Origin: Coniferiporia sulphurascens
Lineage: Eukaryota > Basidiomycota > Agaricomycetes > Hymenochaetales > Hymenochaetaceae
Reading direction: 5' to 3'
Assembly: GCA_002794785.1 (NCBI GenBank)
Contig: NBBA01000007.1
Location: forward strand, 744,001-808,000
Length of the DNA stretch: 64,000 bases
Part shown: piece by piece, positions 1 through 10,283 of the stretch
Position numbering within the stretch: position 1 is the stretch's first letter
Layout of the letters: each line of letters starts with the position of its first letter
Translations under genes and position numbers: made by a program
Notes under the pieces: model-generated
Told to the model about the DNA's origin: nothing
The model's input: the letters and a program-made list of their open reading frames with translations, nothing else
The model's database searches: none

Positions 1-294
1 TTTACTTGACCATGATGTCATTGCATTTCCAATTTGGAATATATATCCAGATATTGCTTTATGGCCTTCCTGTGTCATTCCATCGGCATCGGTATACCCG
101 ATTAACTTGATTGGATCTTTGCCCCCAAGTATTAACCAGTAATCGTTTGTTCCTTTTAAATATTTAAAACAGTGTTTTACTGCGTTATAATGTTCAATAC
201 TAGGTTTATTTAGATGCCTAGCAAATTGACCTGTTGCGAATGATATATCAGGTCTTGTGCAATCTGCTGCATATCATAATGCTCCAACCATATT

Positions 295-856
295 TGTTAA
301 GCTCAACGGTTACACGATGATCGATGTCAGGGGTTCCGGGTCGAATGATACTGATGGTACGGCAATGGGGCTTCCTAGATGTTGTAAGTCAAAGGTGATC
401 GGTGATGGGGCTTCCTGATCGGCGATGTGGACACAGTAGGCTTCTTGAGTGAGTCGGGTTATGATGAAGCGACTAGTGGCACACTGGCACACAGTAGACT
501 GGGTGGTAGCAGATAATGGGCTTGTATGAATGAAGAGCACAAGCTTAAGACTTGTGCTACTGAAGTTACATGCTTATATGCTACTCTATGTGTTTGCTAC
601 TGTAGCAACTTGGTTAGGTGTGTTTACCAGACTAAGGATGGTCATGGAAACTCAAGGAAGGCCTTGGTAATACAAGTGTGGTGATCAGTAAGCAAAGCAC
701 GTCATGGTGATGCAATAAGGCGTCATCATGGCATCTTATGGTGCAAGACGAAATAATGATGAGTAAGGCAGAGAAATGGGGGAGTTGTGCTGACTGATGA
801 TGATGAAGAGGAAGTGAGTCAGTGCAGTAAGGGGAAAGTAAAGGAAAATTGTAACA
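295..856 (-). mobile_element. Solo LTR, family 557, copy A
   Basis: This 562-bp insertion has TG...CA ends (TGTTAAGC on the left, TTGTAACA on the right, read on plus) and a perfect 5-bp target duplication ATATT at 290-294 and 857-861. Removing it restores the copia sequence aligned to the other copies. It is in the opposite orientation to copies B-E. No internal region remains, so it is a solo LTR left by LTR-LTR recombination. The superfamily is not identifiable from the LTR alone. Confidence 0.93.
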
Positions 857-3463
857 ATATTCATGTAAGGTATTTGTTTCATGAAGTTTAATTCTTCATT
901 AGTTGGGTTTTCAAGTGATTTTAACACTTGTCCTGGTGTCATTGGCATTTGTACCGTTGCAGCGTCTTTTAGTTTGTATTTTTCAATAATTGTATCAATA
1001 TAATTTTTTTGTCTTAATTTTATTATTCTTTCTTCTCAGTTTCGTTCTATTTCAATACCAAGTAGCCAATGTACATCGTTTCCGTCAGTGAATTTTACGT
1101 GTTTTCCTATTTCGTCTTTAAAGGCTTTTATTATTAATAAATTTAAGCCACATATCGTTATGTCGTCAACATGAATGAAAAGCATTAGGATTGTTTTTCC
1201 TTTTACTTTTCTAAAGAATACTGCATTGTCTTGGACTGCTCGTACTAGTCCTATTCCTATTAGAATTTCTGATAATTTTTTATACCATCGTCTGCCTGCT
1301 TGTTTTAATCCATATAAGGCTTTATTTAATTTTAAAACTTGTCCAGGTTTTGTTTCAATTAGATTTCCTGGTGGTGGTTTTATATATATATTTTCATCTT
1401 TTTCTAATTCACCATATAAGTAGGCTGATTTTATATCAATTTGGTGAATTTCATAATTATTTGTTGCACTCCAACTTAATATTGTTCTTACTGTGGCTAA
1501 TCGTGCCACTGGAGCGAATGTGTCATTTGAATAGTAGTCTATGCCTTCCATTTGGGCAAATCCTTGTACTACTAATCTTGCTTTGTAACGTTCAATTTCT
1601 CCATTTGCTAATCTTTTTGTTTTGTAAACAAATCTTGTTCCGATTATGTTTGCTTCTTTTGGTGGATCAATGATTTTCCATGTAGATCTTTTGATTAACA
1701 TTTTTATTTCTTCTTTCATTGCCGAGATCCACTGATTTGCATCAATTCTATTGATTGCTTGTTGGTATGAATTTGGATCGCCTATTAATTCCGTATTGAA
1801 TTGATTAAATTCCGTAAGATAAGCGACTGTATTTTGTTCATCAAAGTTAAGACCTAGTGATCATTTTGTTGGTTTAATTGTTCGTATTGGTCTTTCTTTT
1901 GTTAATTCTTGTATTTGTTCATTATGTTTTTCTGTAATATTCTCCCCTTCAATTTTAGATGGTGGAGAATCTAAAAATTGTAAATTTCATTTGACTGTAA
2001 TTTTTCTGTTATGATAGGTTCTATGACCTTTACTTTCTTCGTCAAATCCTAGCCATTGTGCATAAAGTCCTTTTGGTTGTAATTTGTTAACATCTTCTTG
2101 TCGTATTATGCAATATTGACCGAATTCTTTTAAATCATCTATGTTATAATTTTCATTATATTGTTTAAAATATGGTGTTTTAAAATCAATAGTGCTTTTT
2201 GGCGTTCTATTGTAAATGTAAGTGCTGTATTTTACAGCTTCTCCCCATAGACTGGGTGGTAATTTTGCTTGTAGCAGGTTAACTCGTGTATTATTTAGTA
2301 TTGTTTGATGTGATCGTTCTGCTACTCTGTTTTGTTGTGGCGTATTGTGAATAGTCAGCTTTCATATTGTTCCGTTTTTTTCTAAGTATTCAGTGAATTG
2401 TTTGCTTAAAAACACTGTGTCGTTATCGCTTTGTAATATTTTTATTTTTATATTAAATTGAGTATTGAGCATTGTAGCCCAAGTCGTATAAGCATTTAAG
2501 CCCTCGTCTTTTGTTTTTAATAAAATCATTTTTATCCATCTTGTAGCGTCGTCTACAAGTGTTAGAAGATATTTATATCCTCCTATAGCATGTGTGGATG
2601 CTGGACCCCATATGTCCATATGTATATGATCGCCAAATTTTTCAGCTAATTTCGTAATATGTAGTTTTGGAATTTGCATTCTTTTTATATTTGCTTCAAT
2701 GCAGATTGTACATTGAGTTTCGTCATAATTTGAAATTTTATTGTTTGTAATTTGATCTTCTTTTAGTAATCGCTTAATATAAGCATAGCTTATATGTCCA
2801 AGTTTTTTATGAAGTTCAAATAATGTTACATTTTTCGTAGCCGCTTGTACATCATTGTTAAATATACTATACAATCCATTTCTGTTTTTAATTTTTCCAC
2901 ATAAAGATCCATTAGGATACTTTATTGTACATTCATTTTCTTTATAAATAAATTCATAACTGTCTTGACATAGAAGTCCTTGTTATGACACTTACCGAGT
3001 GTCCATTGGGGATGTAAAGCTTAAGATCCCCTACTATGTTTGCCATAAATGTTGTTTTGTTTGCGGCCATTATTGTTATTGTGTTGGTTTTGTAAGTATT
3101 TCGTAATCGATTTAGATATGGTGTTAAATGTATTGTTGCACCAGTATCAATTATATCCATAGAAGAATAAATATTGTTAGCAAATTCTTCTGTTGTTATA
3201 GCGTTAATGCTTACATCTAAATTATTGTCATCCACATCTTCCATGGCGCTATCGTGGTTTCCTATTGCGTCAAGGAAATTGTTATAAGAATATATTGGGA
3301 ATTCTCCCATGTCGAAGTCGTTGTCATTGATTTCGGTTATAAAGGCGGTTTCGCCTTGGCCTATTACAGCGCTTAACTCAATTCAAGAGCTTGATGCGAC
3401 ATTTGTTGCTGCTGCTGCTGCGGTATGTTTAACCTGGGCCGCACTTGCCCCAGTCATTGTTGG

Positions 3464-4021
3464 TGTTACAATTTTCCTTTACTTTCCCCTACTGCGCTGA
3501 CTCACTTCCTCTTTGTCATCATCAGTCAGCACAACTCCCCCATCTCTCTGCCTTACTCATCATTATTCACCTTACACCATAAGATGCCATGATGATGCCT
3601 TCTTGCACCATCATGACGTGCTTTGCTTACTGATACCTTCAATTGTATTACCAAGACATTCCTTGGGTTTCCATGACCTTCCTTAGCCATGTAAACATAC
3701 TAATACACGACCCTACAGTAGCAAACACATAGAGTAGCATATAAGCATGTAACATCAGTAGCACAAGCCCTAAGCTTGTGCTCTTTGTTCATACAAGCCC
3801 ATTATCTGCTACCACCAGTCTACTGTGTGCCCCTTGGCCACTAGTCACTTCGTCGTAACCTGACATCGCTAAGAAGCACCTCGCGTCCACATTGTCGATC
3901 AGGAAGCCCCACCGACGATCACCCTCGACTTACGACATCTAGGAAGCCCTGTTGCTGTACCACCAGTTCCGACGATCAGGAAGCACCGACGTTGATCACC
4001 GCGTAACCGTTGAGCTTAACA
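3464..4021 (+). mobile_element. Solo LTR, family 557, copy B (no target duplication)
   Basis: This 558-bp copy starts TGTTACAATTTTCC and ends GAGCTTAACA. Its flanks are GTTGG on the left and TATAG on the right, so the usual 5-bp duplication is absent. Against the intact copia the flanks are not adjacent: about 134 bp of gag sequence, including the zinc-knuckle codons, is missing. A deletion on one side of the LTR after insertion explains both facts. Confidence 0.92.
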
Positions 4022-5193
4022 TATAGCACTTGATGACGTGTGATTGTTGGTTAGGGGAATATCCCCCTCGTCCTCGTCCTCGCATAAATCTGCCACGGCC
4101 CCTATAGCCGCAACCTCGTGGCTGTACACTGCGGCTAAAACCGCGTCTGCGGCCCCTAAAATAAGGGTGGTTCCGCTCGTCCTTGGGCAGGTGGTTAGCT
4201 GCCGCTCCTGTCCTCTGGTGATTTTTCCGCCACCCCTCGAAGGCGTTTTGTAATGCGGTTAATAAGAATTGAGGGGTTAGTTCAATTTCATCTTTTTCTG
4301 GATTCATTTCATTAATTGTTTTAATATATAACTCACTCTGCATGAGTACGTATTGATATTGTTCGGGCGTTGCCCTCGTAATAGCCAATATGTACGTCGA
4401 CTCTGAAACTTTTACCCCTTGGGCTATGAGTTCCTCATATTTATTGCTGAGGTTATCGAGCATTCCATCGAAATGGCTGACATGACCTCTGATATCAAAA
4501 AGGGCAGCCTCATTAAAGCCCTTTGTAATTGTTGTCTGGACGTTATATCGTCCGTCAAGCGCTTTGAGTAGTGCTGGAATATCTTTAGAGAAATTAAGAT
4601 AATAAGCCAATATTTTGTCAGGCATAGTGCGCATAATGCCATTATATAAAGCGCTTGATATACCAATCTCTCCAGTTCCTGGAGAGTTAGTGAGCAGGTT
4701 ACTGTAACCTGCACTCTCAATGGCACTTCAGACTCTGTAATTCCAGAGTTTGTAGTTTCTGTGCCCGTCGAGTTTCTCAATTCCATCAAAGAATTTCTGG
4801 AGTTCCGCGAGTTTAGTTGCCATACTCGGTTCATCTTCCTCAGTATCGTTAGCGTCTGAGTCTCCAGGATCAGAAGGTTCTGATGGCTCATGTGATGGGT
4901 TATTTTTGGATTCTTCAGTGTTTTCTTCTTCATTATCTTCTTTTTTATCATCGTCTTCTTTTTTATCATCTTCTGGCTTAATATAAGGGTTATCAATTTT
5001 AAATTGTTCTTTTTCTGTTGGGTCTGATATACCCAAATACGTACTAATTTGATATCTGATTTCAGATGATTTTCCTTGATCTGATATTCCTAAATCTTTA
5101 GCGTGAATCGTTAATTCGGTTTTATAGTCAGTTTTTATTTTTAATTTTTCGTCGTTAGTAGAATTGTCGTACCTGTTAATTTGGTCTTGTATT

Positions 5194-5750
5194 TGTTACA
5201 ATTTTCCTTTACTTTCCTTATGCGCTGACTCACTTCCTCTTCGTCATCATCAGTCAGCGCAACTCCCCCATTTCTCTGCCTTACTCATCCTTATTTGCCT
5301 TACGCCATAAGACGCCATGATGACGCCTTTCTTGCACCATCATGACGAGCTTTGCTTACTGATCACCGTACTTGTATTACCAAGGCACTCCCTTGAGTTC
5401 CATGACCTTCCATAGTCTGGTAAACATACCTAACCAAGTCGCTACAGTAGCAAACACATAGAATAGCATATAAGCATGTAACTTCAGTAGCACAAGCCCT
5501 AAGCTTGTGCTCTTTGTTCATACAAGCCCATTATCTGCTACCACCAGTCTACTGTGCGCCACTTAGCCCCGAGTCACTTCGTCGTAACCCGACTTGCTCC
5601 AGAAGCCTACCGCGCCACATCGCCGATCAGGAAGCCCCATCAGCGATCATCCTTCGACGTACGACATCCAAGAAGCCCCGTTGCCGTACCATCAGTCTCG
5701 ACAATCAGGAAGCCCCAACGTTGATCATCCCGTAACCGTTGAGCTTAACA
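5194..5750 (+). mobile_element. Solo LTR, family 557, copy C
   Basis: This 557-bp copy (TGTTACAATTTTCC...GAGCTTAACA) lies in the gag part of copia copy 1, with perfect 5-bp duplications GTATT at 5,189-5,193 and 5,751-5,755. A probable TATA element (CATATAAGC) lies near 5,468-5,476, followed by a conserved stretch that would be the transcript start region. Confidence 0.94.
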
Positions 5751-6034
5751 GTATTTGTTGTTCCGTTCCATTAATAGGTATTTGTCTAAGGTTACATTGA
5801 ACTATCAAGTCAACTAACCTTTTGCTATCTTTGGCTTTTTGAATTTTTTCTTCGAGTTCTTCGATAGTTGATGACTGCATATATGTTATTTTTAGTTTGT
5901 TAGCGATTATTCATAGTCCTGATAATTTTTGCAAACGTGTTTGCTCACGAGTGTTGGGTTTCTGTCCATCAGACATAGTTTCATTATTCGAGGATTTATA
6001 AATTCATTAATCGTTTCGTTAGTTGTAGAGTCAA

Positions 6035-6045
6035 GGCTCATAACC
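6035..6045 (-). other. Primer-binding site of copia copy 1
   Basis: On the minus strand this reads GGTTATGAGCC, directly after the 5' LTR end. It is the reverse complement of the anticodon arm of initiator tRNA-Met (GGCTCATAACC). Copia-type elements are known to prime from a cleaved half of this tRNA rather than from its 3' end. Confidence 0.75.
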
Positions 6046-6139
6046 TCTTAAAATCTACGCACATTGTGGTAGACGATGAGGTGCAGTGGTGAAGTTGAGG
6101 CAAAGGTGGGTTATCAGCGTAAACTGATGTATTTCATGG
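6046..6139 (-). mobile_element. First part of the 5' LTR of copia copy 1
   Basis: It begins TCTTAAAATCTACGCAC on plus like every other copia LTR here and follows the others for about 90 bp, to the bases CATGG at 6,135-6,139. There the 1,474-bp LTR begins. The missing second part is not deleted; it lies backwards at 8,159-8,329. Confidence 0.93.
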
Positions 6140-6244
6140 TGTTAGGAATTGATGAATAAGCTTGCTTACAAGCTTAGACAATGATACCAGTGACTACCAA
6201 TACAGGAAGGGACTCTCACAGAGACTATCCAGCGATCATTCAAC

Positions 6245-6910
6245 ATGGGGACAGAACTAACTAGAAAACCAGGACTTCTTGGGAACATCAGGCCAATCAT
6301 GATGCTCAAGTGACCGCTAAAGACTCTTGACCCATCAATACTCTGCCACCAATGCTGGACCGCATACAATCAATCATGGGAAGCATTTAACATGGTAATA
6401 ACCGAATGCTTTTACATGGCAGGGTACACGAACTGCCAGGTAACTACAGATCACGCTGTAGACCCTATAGGCGATGGCATGGAGGTCAGGGTAACGCACA
6501 CAATACAAATGTACATCTTTGATGTACAGGAGTTTTTGCACAACATCCATGTCCAGACGATAGTGAACCCGCACATACATGACAAGGAATGTGACCTACG
6601 AGTGGTCTCAGGATCCTTCCCATACAGGACATTGCAGGATAATGCATTCCTAGCTAATGCTCACCGATTACGTGCAAAGGTAATCACCCTCTTCAAGAAT
6701 CTATCAGCAAAGGGATTGACAACTGCCGATCAGCAGATCGGCAATGTTAATCTTTATGTGATAACACTATGGTTATCAAATGGACCACCCCCAGCGCCAC
6801 CTCCAGGATACACGCGACGTATCGCTAGGATAAACCACATTAACGAACTGCCGGACAATGTGATCGATGACAGGACACCAACCGAAAGGTACCCACCTAT
6901 GGACCTTTAG
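6245..6910 (+). pseudogene. LTR-internal reading frame, L1 copy, broken by a stop
   Basis: This is the same frame as the intact 221-codon one in L2 (9,033-9,698), lying in the upstream (U3-like) part of the LTR in the sense direction. A CGA codon has become TGA at 6,311-6,313 (codon 23). Other differences change Thr to Met, Glu to Lys, Thr to Ala and Lys to Glu, all by transitions. An internal Met at 6,392 leaves a 172-codon open stretch. I do not recognise the protein family. Confidence 0.6.
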
Positions 6911-7433
6911 CTGATATCGCATTACGTGATTAAGCCACACTCGGCAGGAACCGAAGCGCTTACCAAAGCCAGCCACAAACTCTAAATGGCGAAGTGTCCA
7001 ATATGACAAGACAACATGAAGGAACCAGTACAGGAGGCCAACAAGACAAGTTAATGACTTACCAATCATCAAGCTGTTAGGCAGCATCTTAACAAGAAGC
7101 CACTGGCACATAAGACTACAGGGTAGCATGCAGAACAGTGGGGCGACGTGCACAGCCTAAGCATCATGGTGAAGTCATTATGACACCTATGACTTCACTA
7201 TGAGCTCAGTGGAGCCTAGTGGAGCCTAGTGGAGCGCATGACGCGCAGTGGAGCTCAGTGGAGCACCAATGGCCAATCATAGATAGTTATTTCTCATATG
7301 ATCCTCTAATGAGGTCATTGCACTGGTACGCAGCTCCAAGTCAGTGGAGCTTATGACGACACTGTGAGGCGTCATAGCTCCAACTGCAGAGCCTTGTGGA
7401 GCATCCGCTTTCAAGCAGAGCTTCTTCTTCATG

Positions 7434-7440
7434 TATATAA
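7434..7440 (+). promoter_or_regulatory. TATA box of long LTR L1
   Basis: TATATAA follows a region with repeated GTGGAGC-like motifs and precedes a pyrimidine-rich leader. The mirror site in L2 is 8,503-8,509. This would divide the LTR into about 1.3 kb of U3 and a short R-U5, placing the internal reading frame in U3. Confidence 0.6.
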
Positions 7441-7613
7441 GGAGGGCCTAGACCAGCCTAGACCCCCAGTTTAATTCACCTTCTCAATTCTCTCAGACTT
7501 CTCCTGAGCGAAGTACCAACATCTACCAACTTATTCTTGACTCAATCACACACCTCAACTCTATCTCGACTACTTGTTCCATCAGCTAACCACAGTTACC
7601 CTTGGTCCTAACA

Positions 7614-7825
7614 TCCACAGAGTAGGATTCCAATTCTTTTCCTTTCTGCATGACTAGTGGCTGGTTTTCAAAAAAATCATACAGGGATCTAGTAATATAG
7701 CTCTCCATGGGAGTCCAAGATAATGCTGATATGTAAAGTGTGGAGTGCTGAGAGAGATTGGAATATAATAACTGGTCAGAACCTGTGCAGGTCCTTTCCA
7801 GCAGCAGCTAGCATTCCAGTGGGCT
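7614..7825 (-). pseudogene. NWD gene linker (NACHT-to-WD40), inverted fragment
   Basis: Read on the minus strand, this piece encodes SLSTPHF, then in a shifted frame YISALSW-TPMESYITRSLYDF, then WNPTLWTAD at the edge next to L2. In basidiomycete NWD proteins the stretch between the NACHT domain and the first WD40 repeat usually carries a motif like 'S.PHIYISALPF', so I assign it there. On removing L2 and its duplication, WNPTLWTAD runs directly into VGHSIYCVAYSPDG at 9,823 in the same frame, which supports one original gene. At least two single-base frame changes are present, so it is not functional. Confidence 0.7.
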
Positions 7826-7875
7826 AAATACAATGTTGTAAGTAATGTTAATGGAAAATGTACTATATAATAAAC

Positions 7876-8079
7876 ACACCTTGCAGTGTTTATGGAGAAA
7901 AGCTCAGGCTATTATGCATTGATACAGCTCCTCAACAAGGCTGAGGCACTCTAACCAATATAGGGCTTTGGGCCACAAAGCCTATATTGGCTCAGCAGTG
8001 CCTCAGTGTATGAGTATCTGTATCAATGCATTAAATGCCCTGAGCTTTTCATCCAGTATAAACAGCTGTACAAGGTGTT
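7876..8079. repeat. About 200-bp hairpin (MITE-like inverted repeat)
   Basis: The two halves pair along nearly the whole length: ACACCTTG with CAAGGTGT at the ends, AAAAGCTCAGG with CCTGAGCTTTT, ATGCATTGATACAG with CTGTATCAATGCAT, CTGAGGCAC with GTGCCTCAG, CCAATATAGG with CCTATATTGG, and an apex of GCTTTG/CAAAGC around GGCCA. It has no coding capacity. It is most likely a short non-autonomous DNA element, though no target duplication is clear. It could also be read as a small-RNA precursor. Confidence 0.75.
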
Positions 8080-8158
8080 GTGGATATGACTATTGATCTT
8101 GCTCTGTAGATTTAGAACATTTTTGTTTAAAAGATAGGGTGTATCCATACTGCAGATG

Positions 8159-8329
8159 TATTAAATAAATATAATGAACGTACTAAACATAGAAGATGGT
8201 CATATGAACATCCATCTTACTAAGTAAACAATCACGCAACGATAACACCATATGAATAGGAGCTATGATAGTTTATAGTATACGTAGCTCACAGTAGATG
8301 TATATAAGGAGAAGCTGGTCCTACTCATG
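8159..8329 (+). mobile_element. Rest of the 5' LTR of copia copy 1, in reversed orientation
   Basis: Reverse-complemented, it continues the copia LTR exactly where 6,139 stops, through GACCAGC, CTCCTTATATAC and the terminal TTTATTTAATA. With 6,046-6,139 it sums to one LTR of about 260 bp after allowing for the 5-bp duplication (CATGG at 6,135-6,139, CATGA as the complement of 8,325-8,329). The bases AGATG at 8,154-8,158 would be copia copy 1's own target duplication; its partner lies outside the window. Confidence 0.9.
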
Positions 8330-9803
8330 TGTTAGGACCAAGGGTAACTGTGGTTAGCTGATGGAACAAGTAGTCGAGATAGAGTTGAGGTGTGTGATTG
8401 AGTCAAGAATAAGTTGGTAGATGTTGGTACTTCGCTCAGGAGAAGTCTGAGAGAATTGAGAAGGTGAATTAAACTGGGGGTCTAGGCTGGTCTAGGCCCT
8501 CCTTATATACATGAAGAAGAAGCTCTGCTTGAAAGCGGATGCTCCACAAGGCTCTGCAGTTGGAGCTATGACGCCTCACAGTGTCGTCATAAGCTCCACT
8601 GACTTGGAGCTGCGTACCAGTGCAATGACCTCATTAGAGGATCATATGAGAAATAACTATCTATGATTGGCCATTGGTGCTCCACTGAGCTCCACTGCGC
8701 GTCATGCGCTCCACTAGGCTCCACTAGGCTCCACTGAGCTCATAGTGAAGTCATAGGTGTCATAATGACTTCACCATGATGCTTAGGCTGTGCACGTCGC
8801 CCCACTGTTCTGCATGCTACCCTGTAGTCTTATGTGCCAGTGGCTTCTTGTTAAGATGCTGCCTAACAGCTTGATGATTGGTAAGTCATTAACTTGTCTT
8901 GTTGGCCTCCTGTACTGGTTCCTTCATGTTGTCTTGTCATATTGGACACTTCGCCATTTAGAGTTTGTGGCTGGCTTTGGTAAGCGCTTCGGTTCCTGCC
9001 GAGTGTGGCTTAATCACGTAATGCGATATCGGCTAAAGGTCCATAGGTGGGTACCTTTTGGTTGGTGTCCTGTCATCGATCACATTGTCCGGCAGTTCGT
9101 TAATGTGGTTTATCCTAGTGATACGTCGCGTGTATCCTGGAGGTGGCGCTGGGGGTGGTCCATTTGATAACCATAGTGTTATCACATAAAGATTAACATT
9201 GCCGATCTGCTGATCGGCAGTTGTCAATCCCTTTGCTGATAGATTCTCGAAGAGGGTGATTACCTTTGCACGTAATCGGTGAGCATTAGCTAGGAATGCA
9301 TTATCCTGCAATGTCCTGTATGGGAAGGATCCTGAGACCACTCGTAGGTCACATTCCTTGTCATGTATGTGCGGGTTCACTATCGTCTGGACATGGATGT
9401 TGTGCAAAAACTCCTGTACATCAAAGATGTACATTTGTATTGTGTGCGTTACCCTGACCTCCATGCCATCGCCTATAGGGTCCACAGCGTGATCTGTAGT
9501 TACCTGGCAGTTCGTGTACCCTGCCATGTAAAAGCATTCAGTTATTACCGTGTTAAATGCTTCCCATGATTGATTGTATGCGGTCCAGCATTGGTGGCAG
9601 AGTATTGATGGGTCAAGAGTCTTTAGTGGTCGCTTGAGCATCATGATTGGCCTGATGTTCCCAAGAAGTCCTGGTTTTCTAGTTAGTTCTGTCCCCATGT
9701 TGAATGATCGCTGGATAGTCTCTGTGAGAGTCCCTTCCTGTATTGGTAGTCGCTGGTATCATTGTCTAAGCTTGTAAGCAAGCTTATTCATCAATTCCTA
9801 ACA
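8330..9803 (-). mobile_element. Long LTR, family 1474, copy L2
   Basis: This is the inverted partner of L1, exactly the same length (1,474 bp). It interrupts the NWD gene. Its right flank GTGGA (9,804-9,808) is the reverse complement of TCCAC beside L1 (7,614-7,618), and its left flank TCATG pairs with CATGG beside L1 (four of five bases). The two LTRs were therefore separate solo insertions that later recombined with each other. Confidence 0.9.
9033..9698 (-). CDS. Unknown 221-aa protein encoded inside the long LTR
   Basis: This open frame of 221 codons starts MGTELTRKPGLLGN and ends PTKRYPPMDL. It lies 105 bases inside the 5' end of the LTR, sense to the LTR and well upstream of its TATA box. 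Features visible are CHQCW near residue 36, a proline run (PPPAPPPG) near residue 184 and no signal peptide or membrane segment. I do not recognise the family. In a full-length element such a frame would sit in U3 and be transcribed from the 3' LTR copy, like known U3-encoded accessory genes of some retroviruses, or it could be captured host DNA. Whether it is translated is unknown. Confidence 0.5.
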   Translation of the reverse strand: MGTELTRKPGLLGNIRPIMMLKRPLKTLDPSILCHQCWTAYNQSWEAFNTVITECFYMAGYTNCQVTTDHAVDPIGDGMEVRVTHTIQMYIFDVQEFLHNIHVQTIVNPHIHDKECDLRVVSGSFPYRTLQDNAFLANAHRLRAKVITLFENLSAKGLTTADQQIGNVNLYVITLWLSNGPPPAPPPGYTRRITRINHINELPDNVIDDRTPTKRYPPMDL

Positions 9804-10283
9804 GTGGACAGCTGATGTGGGTCATTCTATATATTGTGTTGCCTACTCTCCTGATGGAAAATATATTGTGTCTGGCTCACATGACAAGACCTTGAGGATC
9901 TGGGATGCCCAGACAGGGAATCCTGTGGGAGAGCCCCTCACAGGTCATTCAAACTGGATCATGTCTGTTGCCTATTCCCCTGATGGAAGACACATTGTGT
10001 CAGGCTCACGTGACAACACCCTGAGGATCTGGGATTCCCAGACAGGGGATCCTGTGGGAGAGCCCCTCACAGGCCATTCAGGCTATGTCTGGTCTGTTGC
10101 CTACTCTCCTGATGGAAGACACATTGTGTCTGGCTCATATGACAATTCCCTGAGGATCTGGGATGCCCAGACAGGGAATCCTGTGGGAGAGCCCCTCACA
10201 GGTCATTCAGACTCTGTCACATCTGTTGCCTACTCCTCTGATGGAAGATACATTGTGTCTGGCTCATATGACAACACCCTGAG
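9804..10283 (+). pseudogene. NWD (WD40-repeat) gene, segment 1: repeats 1-4
   Basis: Encodes WTADVGHSIYCVAYSPDG and then WD40 repeats of 43 residues (GHS...SVAYSPDG...IVSGS.D.TLRIWDAQTGNPVGEPLT). Repeats 1-3 are whole and repeat 4 is cut after DNTL by the copia element at 10,284. The frame resumes precisely at 15,726 when the element and one copy of the 5-bp duplication CTGAG (10,279-10,283 and 15,721-15,725) are removed. Proteins of this kind in fungi are NLR-like receptors (NACHT ATPase plus WD40 sensor) linked to heterokaryon incompatibility and non-self recognition. The NACHT part is not in the window. Confidence 0.9.

Larger units (their letters stand above)
1..5976 (-). pseudogene. Broken copia gag-pol polyprotein (copy 1)
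   Basis: The start codon (5,976-5,974) begins the same N-terminus as the intact copy (MSDGQKPNTRE). The frame then breaks repeatedly. Readable fragments are the acidic gag segment (5,036-4,728), the gag core (4,634-3,996), a region with the protease DTGA motif (3,310-2,954), the HKKLGH pre-integrase and HMDIWGP integrase segment (2,874-2,362) and the RT core with HVDD (1,719-1,036). The CCHC zinc knuckle is missing because the DNA encoding it was deleted where the LTR at 3,464 sits. A stop replaces an Arg at 1,037-1,039 (tca on the plus strand). The fragments cannot form a working polyprotein. Confidence 0.92.
1..6139 (-). mobile_element. Degenerate Ty1/copia retrotransposon, copy 1 (3' LTR outside window)
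   Basis: This is the same family as the intact copy at 17,583-23,015, on the minus strand. Recognisable pieces are 1-289 (RNase H), 862-3,463 (RT, integrase, protease), 4,022-5,193 (gag) and 5,756-6,139 (gag start, leader, first part of the 5' LTR). Three solo LTRs of another family interrupt it. The rest of its 5' LTR lies inverted at 8,159-8,329. The 3' LTR must lie left of base 1. It is the oldest-looking copia here, with many stops and frame changes, about 60 bp lost near 2,984 and about 134 bp lost beside the solo LTR at 3,464. Confidence 0.93.
6140..7613 (+). mobile_element. Long LTR, family 1474, copy L1
   Basis: This 1,474-bp block has 8-bp inverted ends (TGTTAGGA...TCCTAACA). It is 99.3% identical to the inverted copy at 8,330-9,803, with ten differences, all in its first 775 bases. 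It has a TATA box (7,434-7,440), a repeated GTGGAGC-type motif upstream of it (about 7,206-7,265) and a downstream CT/CA-rich leader, which is LTR architecture. It sits inside the copia LTR. The left flank is CATGG and the right flank TCCAC. These do not match each other but match the outer flanks of L2, showing that the segment between the two LTRs is inverted. Confidence 0.9.

Noticed and set aside
6776..7153. Open frame of 125 codons on minus, repeated at 8,790-9,167 on plus
   Set aside because: It is antisense in the long LTR and overlaps the longer sense frame and the U3 region; its appearance in two places is only the LTR duplication.
6140..9803. A single large foldback transposon with 1.47-kb terminal inverted repeats
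   Set aside because: The outer flanks are not a target duplication and come from different sequences (copia LTR and NWD gene). The crosswise matching flanks and the split copia LTR fit two solo LTRs plus an inversion.
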